Below, piece after piece: positions 55,020-64,000 of a DNA stretch of 64,000 nt. Made by a program: the position numbers and the translations under genes. Location of the stretch: assembly GCA_963575745.1 (NCBI GenBank), contig CAUYUJ010016489.1:104526-168525 (forward strand), read 5' to 3'. The DNA comes from Prorocentrum cordatum. Taxonomy: Eukaryota > Sar > Dinophyceae > Prorocentrales > Prorocentraceae. Position 1 is the first letter of the stretch. Each line of letters opens with the position of its first letter. The notes beneath the pieces are model-generated. The model did not search any database. It saw only the letters and a list, made by a program, of their open reading frames with translations, and was not told the DNA's origin.

Positions 55020-55280
55020 GCCATCGCTCGGACGTCCATTCCCTGTGTTTTGTTCGGTTTCGTGCATGGTTTTTCGCCAAATGATGCGATCGCTCTTGAG
55101 CTCGGCACCCCCAGAGATGACGCCAGCATGTATGTGAGGCAGCTTTCGGCTGCTCTCTCGCACGCCCTCGCCAAGTGGAGGGGGGCCGTTGACGGATCAA
55201 GGTTGCACCCCGCAGTGAAGCAGGTCGGTGAGATTGTCACGTCCTCGCCGAAGGAAAAATGCACACGTCCGAGCGATGCC
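55020..55280. mobile_element. TIR element, family B copy 6, with exon-like insert
   Basis: The left half (CCATCGCTCGGACGTCCATT to CGCCAAATGAT, 55020-55085) and right half (CACGTCCTCGCCGAAGGAAA to CGAGCGATGCC, about 55237-55280) are normal family B. The usual CAAGGATGCTCCTCGA middle is replaced by about 150 bp of foreign sequence. Confidence 0.75.
55086..55238 (+). pseudogene. Exon-like fragment captured in a family B element
   Basis: The plus frame through this insert reads as an amphipathic, charged segment including AIALELGTPRDDASMYVRQL, SAALSHALAKWRGAVDG and HPAVKQVGEIV. This looks like genuine protein and unlike the element. Source gene unknown. It starts GCGATCGCTCTTGAGCTC. Interpretation as gene-fragment capture is inference. 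Confidence 0.4.
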
Positions 55281-55871
55281 GAGCGCTTGGGAGGTAGGCC
55301 TCTGGCGCGGCGTCATCCTTCGCGCCAGCCTAGGATCCTGCAAGATCTGGGGTTCTGGCCGACCTCCGTTTGCATTGGCCCTCGTCCCTTGCAGCTCGCC
55401 CCGGGCGAAGACTGAGGCGGCCAGCCTGCCGCCATGCTCCCAGGGGCCCCCAGCTTCGCGCTCTCGCGCAGCGCGAGAGCGCGAAGAACTTCGCGCTCTC
55501 GCGAGGCCCCCAGGGGGAGAAGAGGAGGACGAGGAGAGTTCGGGGCCGAAGCGCGAATGACTTCGCGCCCTCGGGGGGGCGCCCTTTTGATGCTCTGGAC
55601 TCTCCAGCGGCTGGCCTCGGGCCTCGGGGCCGTAGAGGGGAGAGCGGCGCTGGGCGGGGGGGCCCCTCCGGGGAAGGGAGGGAACCAGGGGCGGCGAGGC
55701 CCCCAATCGGGCTTCCCCGCAGGCAGGGGGGGCTCTCGCGGCCTCCACGAGGCCACCGCGCCCCCCCCCCCCGAGCAGGCCCAGCTCCGCCCGAGAGGGG
55801 TCCCATTATGAGGAAGGTAGGACGCCAGGGGGCAGGAGGAGGATGAGGAGGATGAGGGGGAGGGGGAGGAG
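55281..55871. other. No gene recognised; one perfect hairpin
   Basis: CTTCGCGCTCTCGCGC (55454-55469), A, then its exact complement (55471-55486). A third copy of the word follows at 55489, and a partial one at 55560. Confidence 0.6.
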
Positions 55872-55971
55872 NNNNNNNNNNNNNNNNNNNNNNNNNNNNN
55901 NNNNNNNNNNNNNNNNNNNNNNNNNNNNNNNNNNNNNNNNNNNNNNNNNNNNNNNNNNNNNNNNNNNNNNN
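55872..55971. other. Assembly gap, 100 N
   Basis: Exactly 100 N, the usual placeholder for unknown length, between a GGA-rich left edge and a CCTCCC-rich right edge. A purine/pyrimidine repeat probably blocked assembly. Reading frames that cross it are meaningless. Confidence 1.
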
Positions 55972-56134
55972 CCTCCCCCCTGCCTCGCCTCCTCGTCTCC
56001 GCTCGGGGCGCCGAGGCGCCTCGGGGGGCGGGGCGGGGCGGGGCGCCTCTGGCGGGCGGCGGGAGGCGAGGGATGGAAAGGGCCAACCAAAAAAACGGCT
56101 CTGGGGCAGCGCGGGCACGCTGGCTGGCAGCTGT

Positions 56135-56411
56135 GCAGCGCGACTCTCTCTCTCTCTCTCTTTCTATCTCTCTCTCTCTCTCTCTATCGCTCTCTTTCTC
56201 TCTATCTCTCTCTCTCTCTCTCTGTATCTCTCTTTATCTCTCTCACTCTCTCTCTCTCTCTATATATATATATGTGTGTGTGTCTCACTCGTTCTCTATC
56301 CCTCTCTCGCTATCTCTCTATCTCTGTTTTCTCTCTAAACATATATATATATATACACCCATCTCTCTCTGCCTGTCTCTCTTTCTCTCTCTCTCTCTCT
56401 CTCTCCCTGTT

Positions 56412-56445
<34 letters not shown>

Positions 56446-56640
56446 TGTCTCTCTCTCTCTCTCTCTCTATTTCTCTGTCTGTCTCTCTCTCTCTCTCTCT
56501 CGCTTTCTCTCCCCCTCTCTCGCATGTTCGCTCGATCTCTCCCTCCTTCCCTCCGTCCCTCTCTCTCCCTTCCTCTCTGACTATCCCTCTCTCTCTCTCT
56601 CGCTTTCTTTCTCTCGCTCTCTCGCTCTCTCTATTCATGC
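56135..56640. repeat. (TC)n microsatellite with TATA islands
   Basis: TCTC repeats with TATATATATATGTGTGTGTC at 56263-56283 and ATATATATATATACACCC at 56342-56358. Confidence 0.95.
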
Positions 56641-56906
56641 CTGTCTGCATTTCTCCCTCCCTCCCATGCCATGGTCCATCTCGCTTCCCCCATCTCATCT
56701 CTTCCTCCTCCTCCTCCTTCTGCACCTGGGAACCCGACACGGGCGCCATGAGAATCCCCCGCACGGGCACTGCGTTCCGACGGCCTGCGAGCCCTCCGTG
56801 GATGCTGCCGCCTTCCCTCCTCCTCCCCAGCTTCCGCCAGCTTCCGCGCTCCCTCCCGTCTCCTCTTGGCCTGCAGCGGCTGCTCCTGCCTCCAGCCTCC
56901 TTGCCT

Positions 56907-57041
56907 TTAGGTCACGAAAAATAAAAAGATACCCAAGCAGTACCCCCAAAACATGATTCGAAAACGGTCACAAACTTGTCCACATACTATTGCTGGCATA
57001 TGTTTGAACATTCCCCCTGTAGAGGGACAGGCCCGACCTAA
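56907..57041. mobile_element. Family A TIR element, copy 11, left TIR deleted
   Basis: The right end is intact (CCCTGTAGAGGGACAGGCCC then GACCTAA). The left has only TTTAGGTC joined directly to ACGAAAAATAAAAAGATACC, so the hairpin core of the left TIR is precisely missing. Confidence 0.7.
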
Positions 57042-57416
57042 TCCTGCTTCCTTGCTGCTGCTGCTCATCCTGCCACCCGACGCTGCTGCCCCAGCTCCCC
57101 CGCTGCCGCGCCGCCACCGCTGCCTCTTCTTCTCCCCATCCCCCGTGCCAGTCCCCCCCCCGCATGTACACCCTCTGCCTCCTCCTCTTTCTCCTCCTTC
57201 TCCTCGCTGTCGTCGTCGTCGTCGTCGTGCTCATCCCCCTCGTCCAGGGCGAGCATTACGAGGACGGCGAGGGCGAGTCGTCCTCGCCCTCGTCGCCGTC
57301 GTGAGCGTGGTCGTGGTCATCGCCCTCGCCGCCGTCGTCGCGGCCGCGGCCGCGGGCGCAGCCAGGCACCGCGGCGGGCGCGCCGCTGCGCGCGGCAGCC
57401 GGGCGCGCGAGGAGAC

Positions 57417-57482
57417 CTTGTCCAGGTCGTCGAAGCCGAGGTCGTCCCACTTGGTGGCGGGCGTGACTTCCCCGTCGAGCAG
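57417..57482 (-). CDS. Possible 66-bp exon, acyl-carrier-protein-like motif
   Basis: The minus strand is bounded by AG (57484-57483) and GT (57416-57415), with a C-rich tract upstream. The 22 codons read LLDGEVTPATKWDDLG, then FDDLDK. This resembles the DLGxDSLDxVE core of acyl carrier proteins, with Asp in place of the phosphopantetheine-carrying Ser, as in degenerate ACP-like proteins. No other exon was identified nearby. Flanking frames are Ala/Arg/Pro-rich. Speculative. Confidence 0.3.
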
Positions 57483-57489
57483 CTGCGGC

Positions 57490-58215
57490 GCGGCAGAGGC
57501 CCGGGGTGCCGCGGGCGGCGGGGGCAGGACGGGGCGGCGGCGGCGGCGGGGAGCGGGCCGCGGCGGCGGGGCGGGAGGGCCGCGGGCGCAGTCTCGAGGC
57601 GGGCGGGCGCCCAGAGGCTGCCTCGGCCTCGCGCCGGGGGTGGCCCCGTAGCAGGAGCGGCCCGCGGCGCGCGCTTCTCGCCACTCGGCGGCCCGCGAGG
57701 CGGGAGATGCGGCCTGCGCGCGTGGGGATCCCAGGCCCCCCGCGCCCGCCCCGCGTGAGGCCGCGCACTGCGGCGGCGGCGGCTCCTCTTGCATGTGCAG
57801 TCGGACCCAAGCCATCCTGCAAGAAGGTGAGGGCCTCCGCCGGCCAAGACAAACAGAGCATCCAGGGATACCCCCCCAGGATGCACAAGAGTAGCAAGCA
57901 GGCACGAAGAGCATCAGCGCACGAGGATGCCCTACCCGAGACGACCTCGATGCTATACCTCGGTCCGAGAGCACCAGTCAAGATGACACTCAAGACCCGA
58001 TCCCGCCTGAGTGTTTTTGCATAGTAATATTTATCCGATCGACCTGAGATCGAAGATGGCGAGCAAGAATCAGATCGAAGATGGGGAAATGTTAAAGCTC
58101 TAACAAATGGTTACGTGTTGAGAACATATTTGGGCGCGCCAATCCTTGCCAGGGACCAGGATCGGTGGATCGGTGGGCCCGCGAGTAGCTGCGGCGTGGC
58201 AGACCTCGGCAGGAG
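57490..58215. other. No further gene recognised
   Basis: GC-rich, partly (GGC)n-like to 57620, then ordinary sequence. Frames here look random. Confidence 0.35.
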
Positions 58216-58227
58216 AACGACACACAG

Positions 58228-58260
<33 letters not shown>

Positions 58261-58351
58261 AACACACACACACGCGCACACACACGCACACACACACACA
58301 CACACGCACGCACACACACACACACATACACATACACACACACGCACGCAC

Positions 58352-58408
<57 letters not shown>

Positions 58409-58416
58409 GCACGCAT

Positions 58417-58450
<34 letters not shown>

Positions 58451-58495
58451 GGGCACGCACGCACGCACGCACGCACGCACACACGCAAACACGAC
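58216..58495. repeat. (CA)n and (CGCA)n microsatellite
   Basis: CA repeats with a short A run at 58256-58262, then CACGCACG-type repeats from 58404 to 58482. Confidence 0.95.
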
Positions 58496-58660
58496 ATACT
58501 TAGCAATCGAAGCCCTGAGGTCCGCGCGGGCTTCCCGGGTCGGCGCTGCACCTCCTGGCGACGCCTCGGCCGCGTTCCGCGCGCCTTGGATGGGTTGGGG
58601 GGGGGGGGCTCAGCACCGACCCCGGAGATACGCGAGGAGCTCCGAGTGAAAGCATGCTTC
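58496..58660. mobile_element. Foldback element, family K copy 5
   Basis: Left CTGAGGTCCGCGCGGGCTTC, right GAGATACGCGAGGAGCTCCG, with a GGGTCGGCGCTG/CAGCACCGACCC inner pair. Diverged. Confidence 0.65.
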
Positions 58661-58862
58661 TGTAGCTGTCTGTTCTGGCCTCCGTCGGAGGATGATGTGG
58701 ACGAGGGGGAGGGGCAGGAGGGGTCGAGCGGCCTCTGGGGGCAGTGTCGCCACCAAGGGCATGCGCTGCGGCACCCTCGGGCTGAAGACGGAGGACCGCG
58801 CGACACGTGCGCAAAAGGCATCAGCCACACTCGGCCAGACGGTCCGCAGCCGCAGCCTGAGG

Positions 58863-59028
58863 TTCAGTCGGGCGTGTCCCTCTACAGGGTGAATATTCAA
58901 CAATAGTCAAAACATAGTCGGGGGGCTATGTTTCGATCACTGTTTGACTATGTGTGGGTGTTGTGTTGCACGTGTTGTTCTATGTGTCACCCCAAAATCC
59001 GCCTGTATGGGGGGCAGGCCCGAACTAA
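58863..59028. mobile_element. Family A TIR element, copy 12
   Basis: TTCAGTCGGGCGTGTCCCTC to GGGGGGCAGGCCCGAACTAA. The right TIR has a 1-bp insertion in GCCCGACTTA. Confidence 0.75.
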
Positions 59029-59171
59029 GCCCAAGAGGAAGCAGGTCGGGGTTTGCTGGAGGTGCCCCTGGCCCGAGGTGGCCACAGCGATTCGCCCAGT
59101 GTGGGAGCACCTTGGGGTCCTCTTGGGCTTCGGGAGGGATGCCCTGCAGGCCGCGGGGCCCTCCGTAGAAC

Positions 59172-59265
59172 TCCTGAGGAGGAGGAGAGGAGGAGGAGGA
59201 GGAGGAGGAGGAGGAGGAGGAGGAGGAGGAGGAGGAGGAGGAGGAGGAGGAGGAGGAGGAGGGGA
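59172..59265. repeat. (GGA)n tract
   Basis: Almost pure GGA/GAG triplets over about 90 bp. Confidence 0.95.
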
Positions 59266-59570
59266 ACGAGGAGGAGGAGGGCACCTTGGGCCAGGGACAC
59301 TTCCAGCAGCACCCAGGCACGAGGGGGTGGCGGCGCCTATGGCGGAGATCCGCGCGCCAGGGGAGGGGGGCCTCGTCGAGCCCCTGCCGCGCGGCAAAGG
59401 CCACGGCGGCTAGTCTCGAGCAGGGCGGGCGACGGCGGCACGCCCGCGCGCCCAGCTGCTGGCCCAGCGGCGGGCTGTTGCTGAGGACGCCCGAGCCCGC
59501 TACTGCTGCTGCGGGCTGCGGGGCGGGCCTGGCTGGCGCTGCTGCTGGCGGGGGCGCCGGCCGGCGCGGC

Positions 59571-59571
<1 letters not shown>

Positions 59572-59656
<85 letters not shown>
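59572..59656. repeat. Pure (CTG)28 triplet repeat
   Basis: Uninterrupted CTG for 85 bp. The surrounding frame is open (Ala-rich on plus, Ser-rich on minus), but I see no supporting protein features. Confidence 0.98.
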
Positions 59657-60335
59657 GCGGCGGCCCGAAGGCGCTGGCCGCGGCGCGGACGCTGCGACGA
59701 CGGCCGCGGGGAGGGGAGGCCGCGGGCGGCGCTGGCCTGCCTGGCGGGCTGGCGGGCTGGCCGGCGGGGGTCCTGGTCCCCGGCATGCGAAGTGTATAGG
59801 CCCCGGCCATCGCACCCCTGCCGCCTCGGGGGCGGCTCGCCGCCGAGCGGTATAGGTTGCGCCGCAGCTCCCGACTATAGAGCGCCGGCCGCGAGAGAGG
59901 CCCGCGCGCGCCGCCGGAGGAGGAAGAGGACCTCCCCATCCTCCCTTATCCCCCGTCGTGCATATGGTAGAAGTGGTGCAAGATTTGCCCACCATGTCTG
60001 GCCCCTACCGACGATGAATCGGCGCTTGGGGTGGTGCATCCCCCCCGATCCGATGCCTCCCAAACGTTGCCCCTGGGTTCCCGGGCCATAGCTGGGGCCT
60101 CCGAGGACCGCTCGAGTCAATCTGGGCACCCCAAATCCAGCGCCAATCCAAGAAATCCGTGCAAAACTCCGAAGGCTGATGCTTGGAATCCGCGTGTATG
60201 GGGTCACCAAAGATCTGGGCCACAATCGAACCCCCTAGACTCTGAGGTGCCCCCTGGCCTGAATTCCTAGCTGGACCCGTCCACAGCCACGAGTGGCCTG
60301 GGCGCCCACGGTATACGCTCCCACACGCTAAAAAA
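59657..60335. other. No gene recognised
   Basis: 60115-60185 (CCAGCGCCAATCCAAGAAAT) is a faint half of a family K element. Otherwise unremarkable. Confidence 0.4.
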
Positions 60336-60337
60336 CC

Positions 60338-60520
60338 TTGCTCCTGGATACTCGATCTTGGATCCTCGACCCTGGGCCCTGGATCCTGGGCCCTCGACCC
60401 TGGACCCTCGATCCTGGATCCTCGATCCATGGGCCCTCGATCCAGGGCCCTCGATCCTGGTTCCTCGATCCTGGATCCTCGGTCATGGGCCCTCGCTCCT
60501 GGGTCTTCGACCCGGGATCT
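60338..60520. repeat. Tandem of about 15-bp GATCC/GGGCCC words
   Basis: CTCGATCCTGGATCC and CTGGGCCCTCGA alternate about 11 times. BamHI-like GGATCC sites recur. Confidence 0.85.
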
Positions 60521-60785
60521 CCTCGATCCACTCCTACCTCCCCGAGAGCACCCCCCGTGGCCGGAGCGCCGCGGAGGCGCCCGAGGCTCGAGGCTCGATC
60601 GCAGCCCAGCGGCATGAGGCGGGCGGGCGCGCGCGGACGGGCCGCGAGAATCTTCTCCTTGTCGGCCGCCTCGCCCTCGTTCTGGAGCTCCCCCTTGCGG
60701 ACCTCGGCGTACCTCCGAGGGCGGCGGCGGCTCGCGCACCCGCGGACAAGCAGCTCTACAGTCGGACTGGAACATGATAACAATC
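60521..60785. other. No gene recognised
   Basis: GC-rich spacer before the CCT tract. Confidence 0.35.
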
Positions 60786-61212
60786 CTCCTCATCCTCCTC
60801 CTTCATCCCTCCACTCTCCGCAAGACTCCTTCCTCCTCTTGCTCCTGCTCCTGCTCCTGCTGCTCCTCCTCGTCCTCCTCGTCCTCCTCGTCCTCCTCAT
60901 CCTTTTCCTCCTCCTCCTCCTCCTCCTCCTGTTTTTCATCCTCCTCTTCCTCTGCCTCCTCCTCCTCCTGCTCCTCCTCCTCCCCTCCTCCTCCTCCTCC
61001 TCCTCCTCTTCCTCCTCCTCCTCCTCCTCTTCCTCCTCCTCCTCTTCCTTCTCCTCCTCTTCCAACTTATCCTCCTCCTCCTCCTCCTCCTCCTCCTCCT
61101 CCTCATCCTCCTCCTCCTCCTCGTCCTCGTCCTCGTTCTCCTCCTCCCCATTCTCTTCCTACTCTTCATATTCCTCCTCCTCCTCGCCCTCGTCCTCGTC
61201 CTCGTCGACGTC
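60786..61212. repeat. (CCT)n pyrimidine tract
   Basis: CCT/CTC triplets with CTTTTCC and GTCCTC interruptions. It directly abuts the 5' truncation point of the retroelement that follows. Confidence 0.9.
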
Positions 61213-61218
61213 GTCGGA

Positions 61219-62179
61219 AAAAAACGGGCTGGGGCTCATCTCTTGCTTCTTGGTCAAGCCCGCTGCTCGGGCCATCAAGAGGATGGCGATTATCTCGTTC
61301 GTTCAGGCGGCCCTCCTCTCGGGCATGGAGGCGCGCGTCCCCGACGCCTCCTATTGCGAACTGGCGGACAGGGTGCTGCTTCTAGCCATGCGTCGGGGTC
61401 TTGGCCTCCAGGGGACCACCAAGGGCGATGACGGGGAGATCCGCAGATGGCCATCAAAAAATGTCTGGGAGTATTGGAAGATATTGCCGGCTTCGGAGGA
61501 GCTTCGGGTGCGTCGTCTTGGTTGGCTCCAGAGTTGGGCTCGCTGTCCAGAGGCACATCGTCAGGTCAGAGCGTGTATCCTGGGGTCCATGGGGAGTTTC
61601 GACACGATCAATCCCGACTGGACCCTCCACGCGAAGGCCAACCCTTGGGCACGGCAGATCCTGGAGGACCTTAGGTACGCCCACGAGCATTGTGAGGACT
61701 TCTACATGCTAGTCCCCTCGGGTTACCCCTTGCTGAAGCTGCTTTACATTGACGAGTTTAGGGACTGGGCCTTCGTGGACTTCACTGTCCTGCGTGCTGC
61801 GGCCTACTCTAAGACTTTCGCCCCTCCAGAACACCTTCCTGAGGCTCCCGAGGTTCCTGAGACCGAGGAGGAGACGGCCCCTGAGGGCCAGCTCGTCTGC
61901 AACATGGTGCTCACCACGGGCGCCAAGTGTAACGAAAAGTTCAGCTCCATGAAGGCGCTCCTCCTTCATGCTGGTCGGGCCCACCGCGTTCGAAATGAAG
62001 CCGCACTTTTGACAGTGACCAACCAATGTGTTAGATGCTTACAAGTCCTGAGCACAAAAGAGAACGCGGAGAGGCACGCCATGAGATCGTTCAAACGAAA
62101 TGTATGCAGTCGTGGGAGGAGCTCTTTCTTGTCGCAAGATGTCCAGATCCCCAGCGATCTTCAATGTCCTGTTATGTAG
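61219..62179 (+). pseudogene. Second retroelement copy: RT thumb and zinc-finger region
   Basis: The plus frame begins abruptly after the CCT tract at about residue 294 of a longer open frame. ARAIKRMAIISFVQAALLSG corresponds to RQIKRMMFMAFVVGAALSG in the element at 39.2-40.9 kb; RVRRLGWLQSWARCPEAH matches VRRLRWYQNWSRHPWEH; NPWARQILEDL matches TPWAQQFAVDM. The catalytic palm (motifs A to C) is missing, consistent with 5' truncation. C2H2 fingers follow: CNMVLTTGAKCNEKF with H and H, then CVRCLQV with H. The last finger begins CPV and is cut by a TAG stop at 62177-62179 because of one extra nucleotide. Confidence 0.6.
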
Positions 62180-63049
62180 TCATGGGGCTCAAAGTCTTTA
62201 TGAGCTTCAGGTACATGTTCGCTCTCATTGTTCCGCACCTCAGCCTGAAGTCAGACACAGTCGGCAACATGTCGCAGGCGGCGGCGGGATCAGTGCAGGA
62301 CGTCAACATGATGGACCTCAACGCGCTGATCGAGCTCGGCAAACGCAGAGAGGCCCCTGGTGGCGAAGGCGGAGCACGCGGACCCAAGGGGCGCAGGGTG
62401 GCAGAGGCAGCGGACGAAGCCGAGGACACACGGAAAACCGAGTGGAGAATGCGCTCCGCGGAGAAGACGTCGCAGCGGCGCTGGCCCTCCTCCTCCTCCT
62501 CCTCCTCCTCCTCCTCCTCCTCCCTCCTCCTCCTCCTCCTCCTCCTCCTCCTCCTCCTCCTCCTCCTCCTCCTCCTCCTCCTCCTCCTCCTCCTCCTCCT
62601 CCTCCTCCCCCTGCCTGCACTCGCAGCTCCTCCGCGACCTGGCGGCGGTGGTCTGGGCCAGGCGTGATTCGTCCGACACTGTCGCCGATGATCGAGGCTT
62701 CCAGGGCCGCTGGGAAGCTTTACGCAGAGGCAGCTGGGCTCCCCAACGTGAAGGGCAAGCTGGGTCCGCCACATTTACACATTGCGCGCGCAGGGTTCAA
62801 ATGTCTGGTGGAAGCAGAATCGAGTCTCAAGATTGGTGGCGAGGCGCTGGAAATGATACGCCTATTCTACGCCAAGTTCATACAAAGCGGACGGATGCAA
62901 GAGCTCGGATTATCGATCCGACACTTCCGCTACAAGAAATGAGGCAAGGGCAACAGCAAGAACACGTCATGAATGCAGACGCCTGGCAGACACGACTGGC
63001 GGCGTTGAGAGCTCGTATCGCGGCAAAAGAGACGGCTTCCAAATCCTAA
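62148..63049 (+). pseudogene. Second retroelement copy: C-terminal domain in shifted frames
   Basis: In the +1 frame the interrupted finger continues as CSHGAQSLYELQVHVRSH, completing C-x2-C-x12-H-x3-H. Coding character then moves to another frame (MSQAAAGSVQDVNMMDLNAL, IELGKRREAPGG), passes a (CTC)n insertion at 62486-62610, and resumes as SPMIEASRAAGKLYAEAAG, then GKLGPPHLHIARAGFKCLV and LFYAKFIQSGRMQELG to a stop at 62942. A third frame carries DAWQTRLAALRARIAAKE to 63049. The LGPPH block matches the first element. Multiple frame changes indicate a dead copy. Confidence 0.55.
62486..62610. repeat. (CTC)n expansion inside the retroelement
   Basis: About 40 CTC/TCC triplets, absent from the first element, inserted between the linker and the LGPPH domain. 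Confidence 0.95.
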
Positions 63050-63783
63050 GCTCGGCTTAGGTTCAGTCGTCGCCACGCCGCTGGATGGCGGATGCTGTGA
63101 TTTCTCCTCTTTTCAATGGGATGTGTTTGTACACATGCTGTTCGTGAACTGGCTGCTCACGGATCCCGACCACGCCCAGCTGACCTCCACGGCAGGCCTC
63201 AGTGACCCAGATCGTAACCTCCTGCTCTGGGCCTGATTCGCCGCGATGGGCATAATAATGGACGTGATCGGCTATGTGAGGCCCCAGCACCTCCCCTTTG
63301 AAGCCTCGCCCGCCGTGCCCGACCAGGCGGGTGTGTCCGCTTCGCTTTGTGCTTCAGTACAGTCGACTCCCTTCTCATTTAGGTTCGACGCTCCCCGAGG
63401 GCCCACCCCGACGTCTGCCTATCGGACGCCTGCGGGGCCCAAGTGTCAGGTGTTGTGCGGGCCCCGCGGGGGTGCGTCCGAGCCGACCGTACATGTTTAG
63501 ATTTGTTTTATAGTGTTTTTCCAGGGCTGGGTGGATGCCTCGGGAGCCTGCCTGGCACACACAGTGCCGCGAGGTTTCGCACCCCTCGGGGCCAGAGGGG
63601 TGTCCCCCCCCAGCCCGCGTGTGACACTGAATCTTGCGAACAGCCCCGATACACACGTGTCGAGTGCTGCACGGCGCGCGTAACCCGTAACCTCGTATAG
63701 TAGATATGCGATTGTTTGAGGTTGTAGTTCTGCACGCCTATCACACCAAGTGTAGAGCTGCATCACCCCAGCACACGCGCAAG
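63050..63783. other. No gene recognised
   Basis: 3' flank of the retroelement; may include its 3' UTR. No poly(A) tail visible. Confidence 0.35.
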
Positions 63784-64000
63784 GCCGAGTCCTATCCTAT
63801 CCTATCCTATCTCCCTCCTCCCTCCTCCTCCTCCTCCTCCTCCTCCTCCTCCTCCTCCTCCTCCTCCTCTTCCTCCTGCTCCTCCTCCCCCTCCTCCCTC
63901 CTCCTCCGCCTCCTCCTCGACCTCGTCCTCGTCCTCGTTCTCCTCCTCTTCTTCCTCCTCCTCCTCCTCATCCTCCTCCTCCCCCTTCTCCTCCTCCTCC
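63784..64000. repeat. (CTATC)n then (CCT)n tract to the window end
   Basis: Four TCCTA units at 63787-63808, then CCT/CTC triplets to the edge. Confidence 0.95.

Noticed and set aside
55313-56118. ORFs crossing the N gap
   Set aside because: Sequence is unknown across 100 N, so the frame cannot be followed.
59286-59855. Ala-rich ORF over the CTG repeat
   Set aside because: Depends entirely on the triplet repeat and GC-rich flanks.
1-64000. Dinoflagellate spliced leader, rRNA, tRNA, telomere repeats
   Set aside because: I looked for TTTTGGCTCAAG, T-arm consensus and TTTAGGG runs and saw none. A covariance-model search would be needed to be sure.

Overview
The window looks like intergenic-rich nuclear DNA of a GC-rich unicellular eukaryote. 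A dinoflagellate (Prorocentrum/Symbiodiniaceae-like) is my best inference. The reasons are very high GC, very low gene density, enormous amounts of trinucleotide repeats, many short terminal-inverted-repeat (TIR) elements, and reverse-transcriptase elements carrying C2H2 zinc fingers. I saw no rRNA, tRNA, CRISPR array, bacterial operon or spliced-leader sequence, so the taxonomic call is inference only. A 100-N assembly gap sits at 55872-55971.

Likely protein-coding content is sparse. (1) An open minus-strand gene runs off the left edge (1-1259). It has a PAM2-like poly(A)-binding-protein-interaction motif and about 15-residue GEVLPGG-type repeats. (2) A 269-codon hypothetical ORF lies at 36260-37069 (minus). 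(3) A reverse-transcriptase retroelement lies at about 37340-41211 (minus); it has RT motifs A, B and C, three C2H2 fingers and a C-terminal domain reached only by a frame change. (4) A short intact ORF at 49469-50143 (minus) joins a RING-like zinc cluster to a galectin-like domain. (5) A second, decayed copy of the same retroelement class lies at 61219-63049 (plus). (6) A badly decayed LINE-like relic lies at about 44830-48420 (minus). (7) A 66-bp exon-like segment resembling an acyl-carrier-protein motif lies at 57417-57482 (minus).

Most of the rest is repeats. At least 15 families of short foldback/TIR elements (labelled A to P here) are present, most in 2 to 12 copies. Family A has 12 copies and TIRs that are themselves hairpins. 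Two family A copies contain large minisatellites (a 90-bp unit repeated about 17 times and a 101-bp unit repeated about 18 times). A third foldback pair (family P) brackets a TGTCCCCAC array, and family M carries a GAT microsatellite. The recurring architecture is a TIR element acting as a container for a tandem array. One family B element carries an exon-like insert, resembling gene-fragment capture.

Layout: 0-1.3 kb PAM2 gene; 2.5-14.1 kb dense TIR elements and two minisatellites; 14-35 kb microsatellites, minisatellites and degenerate CCCAAGAGGCC-type tracts; 36-41 kb hypothetical ORF and retroelement; 41-48 kb foldbacks and LINE relic; 49.5-50.1 kb RING/galectin ORF; 51-55 kb TIR elements; 55-61 kb gap, microsatellites and CTG repeat; 61-63 kb second retroelement; 63.8-64 kb CCT tract.
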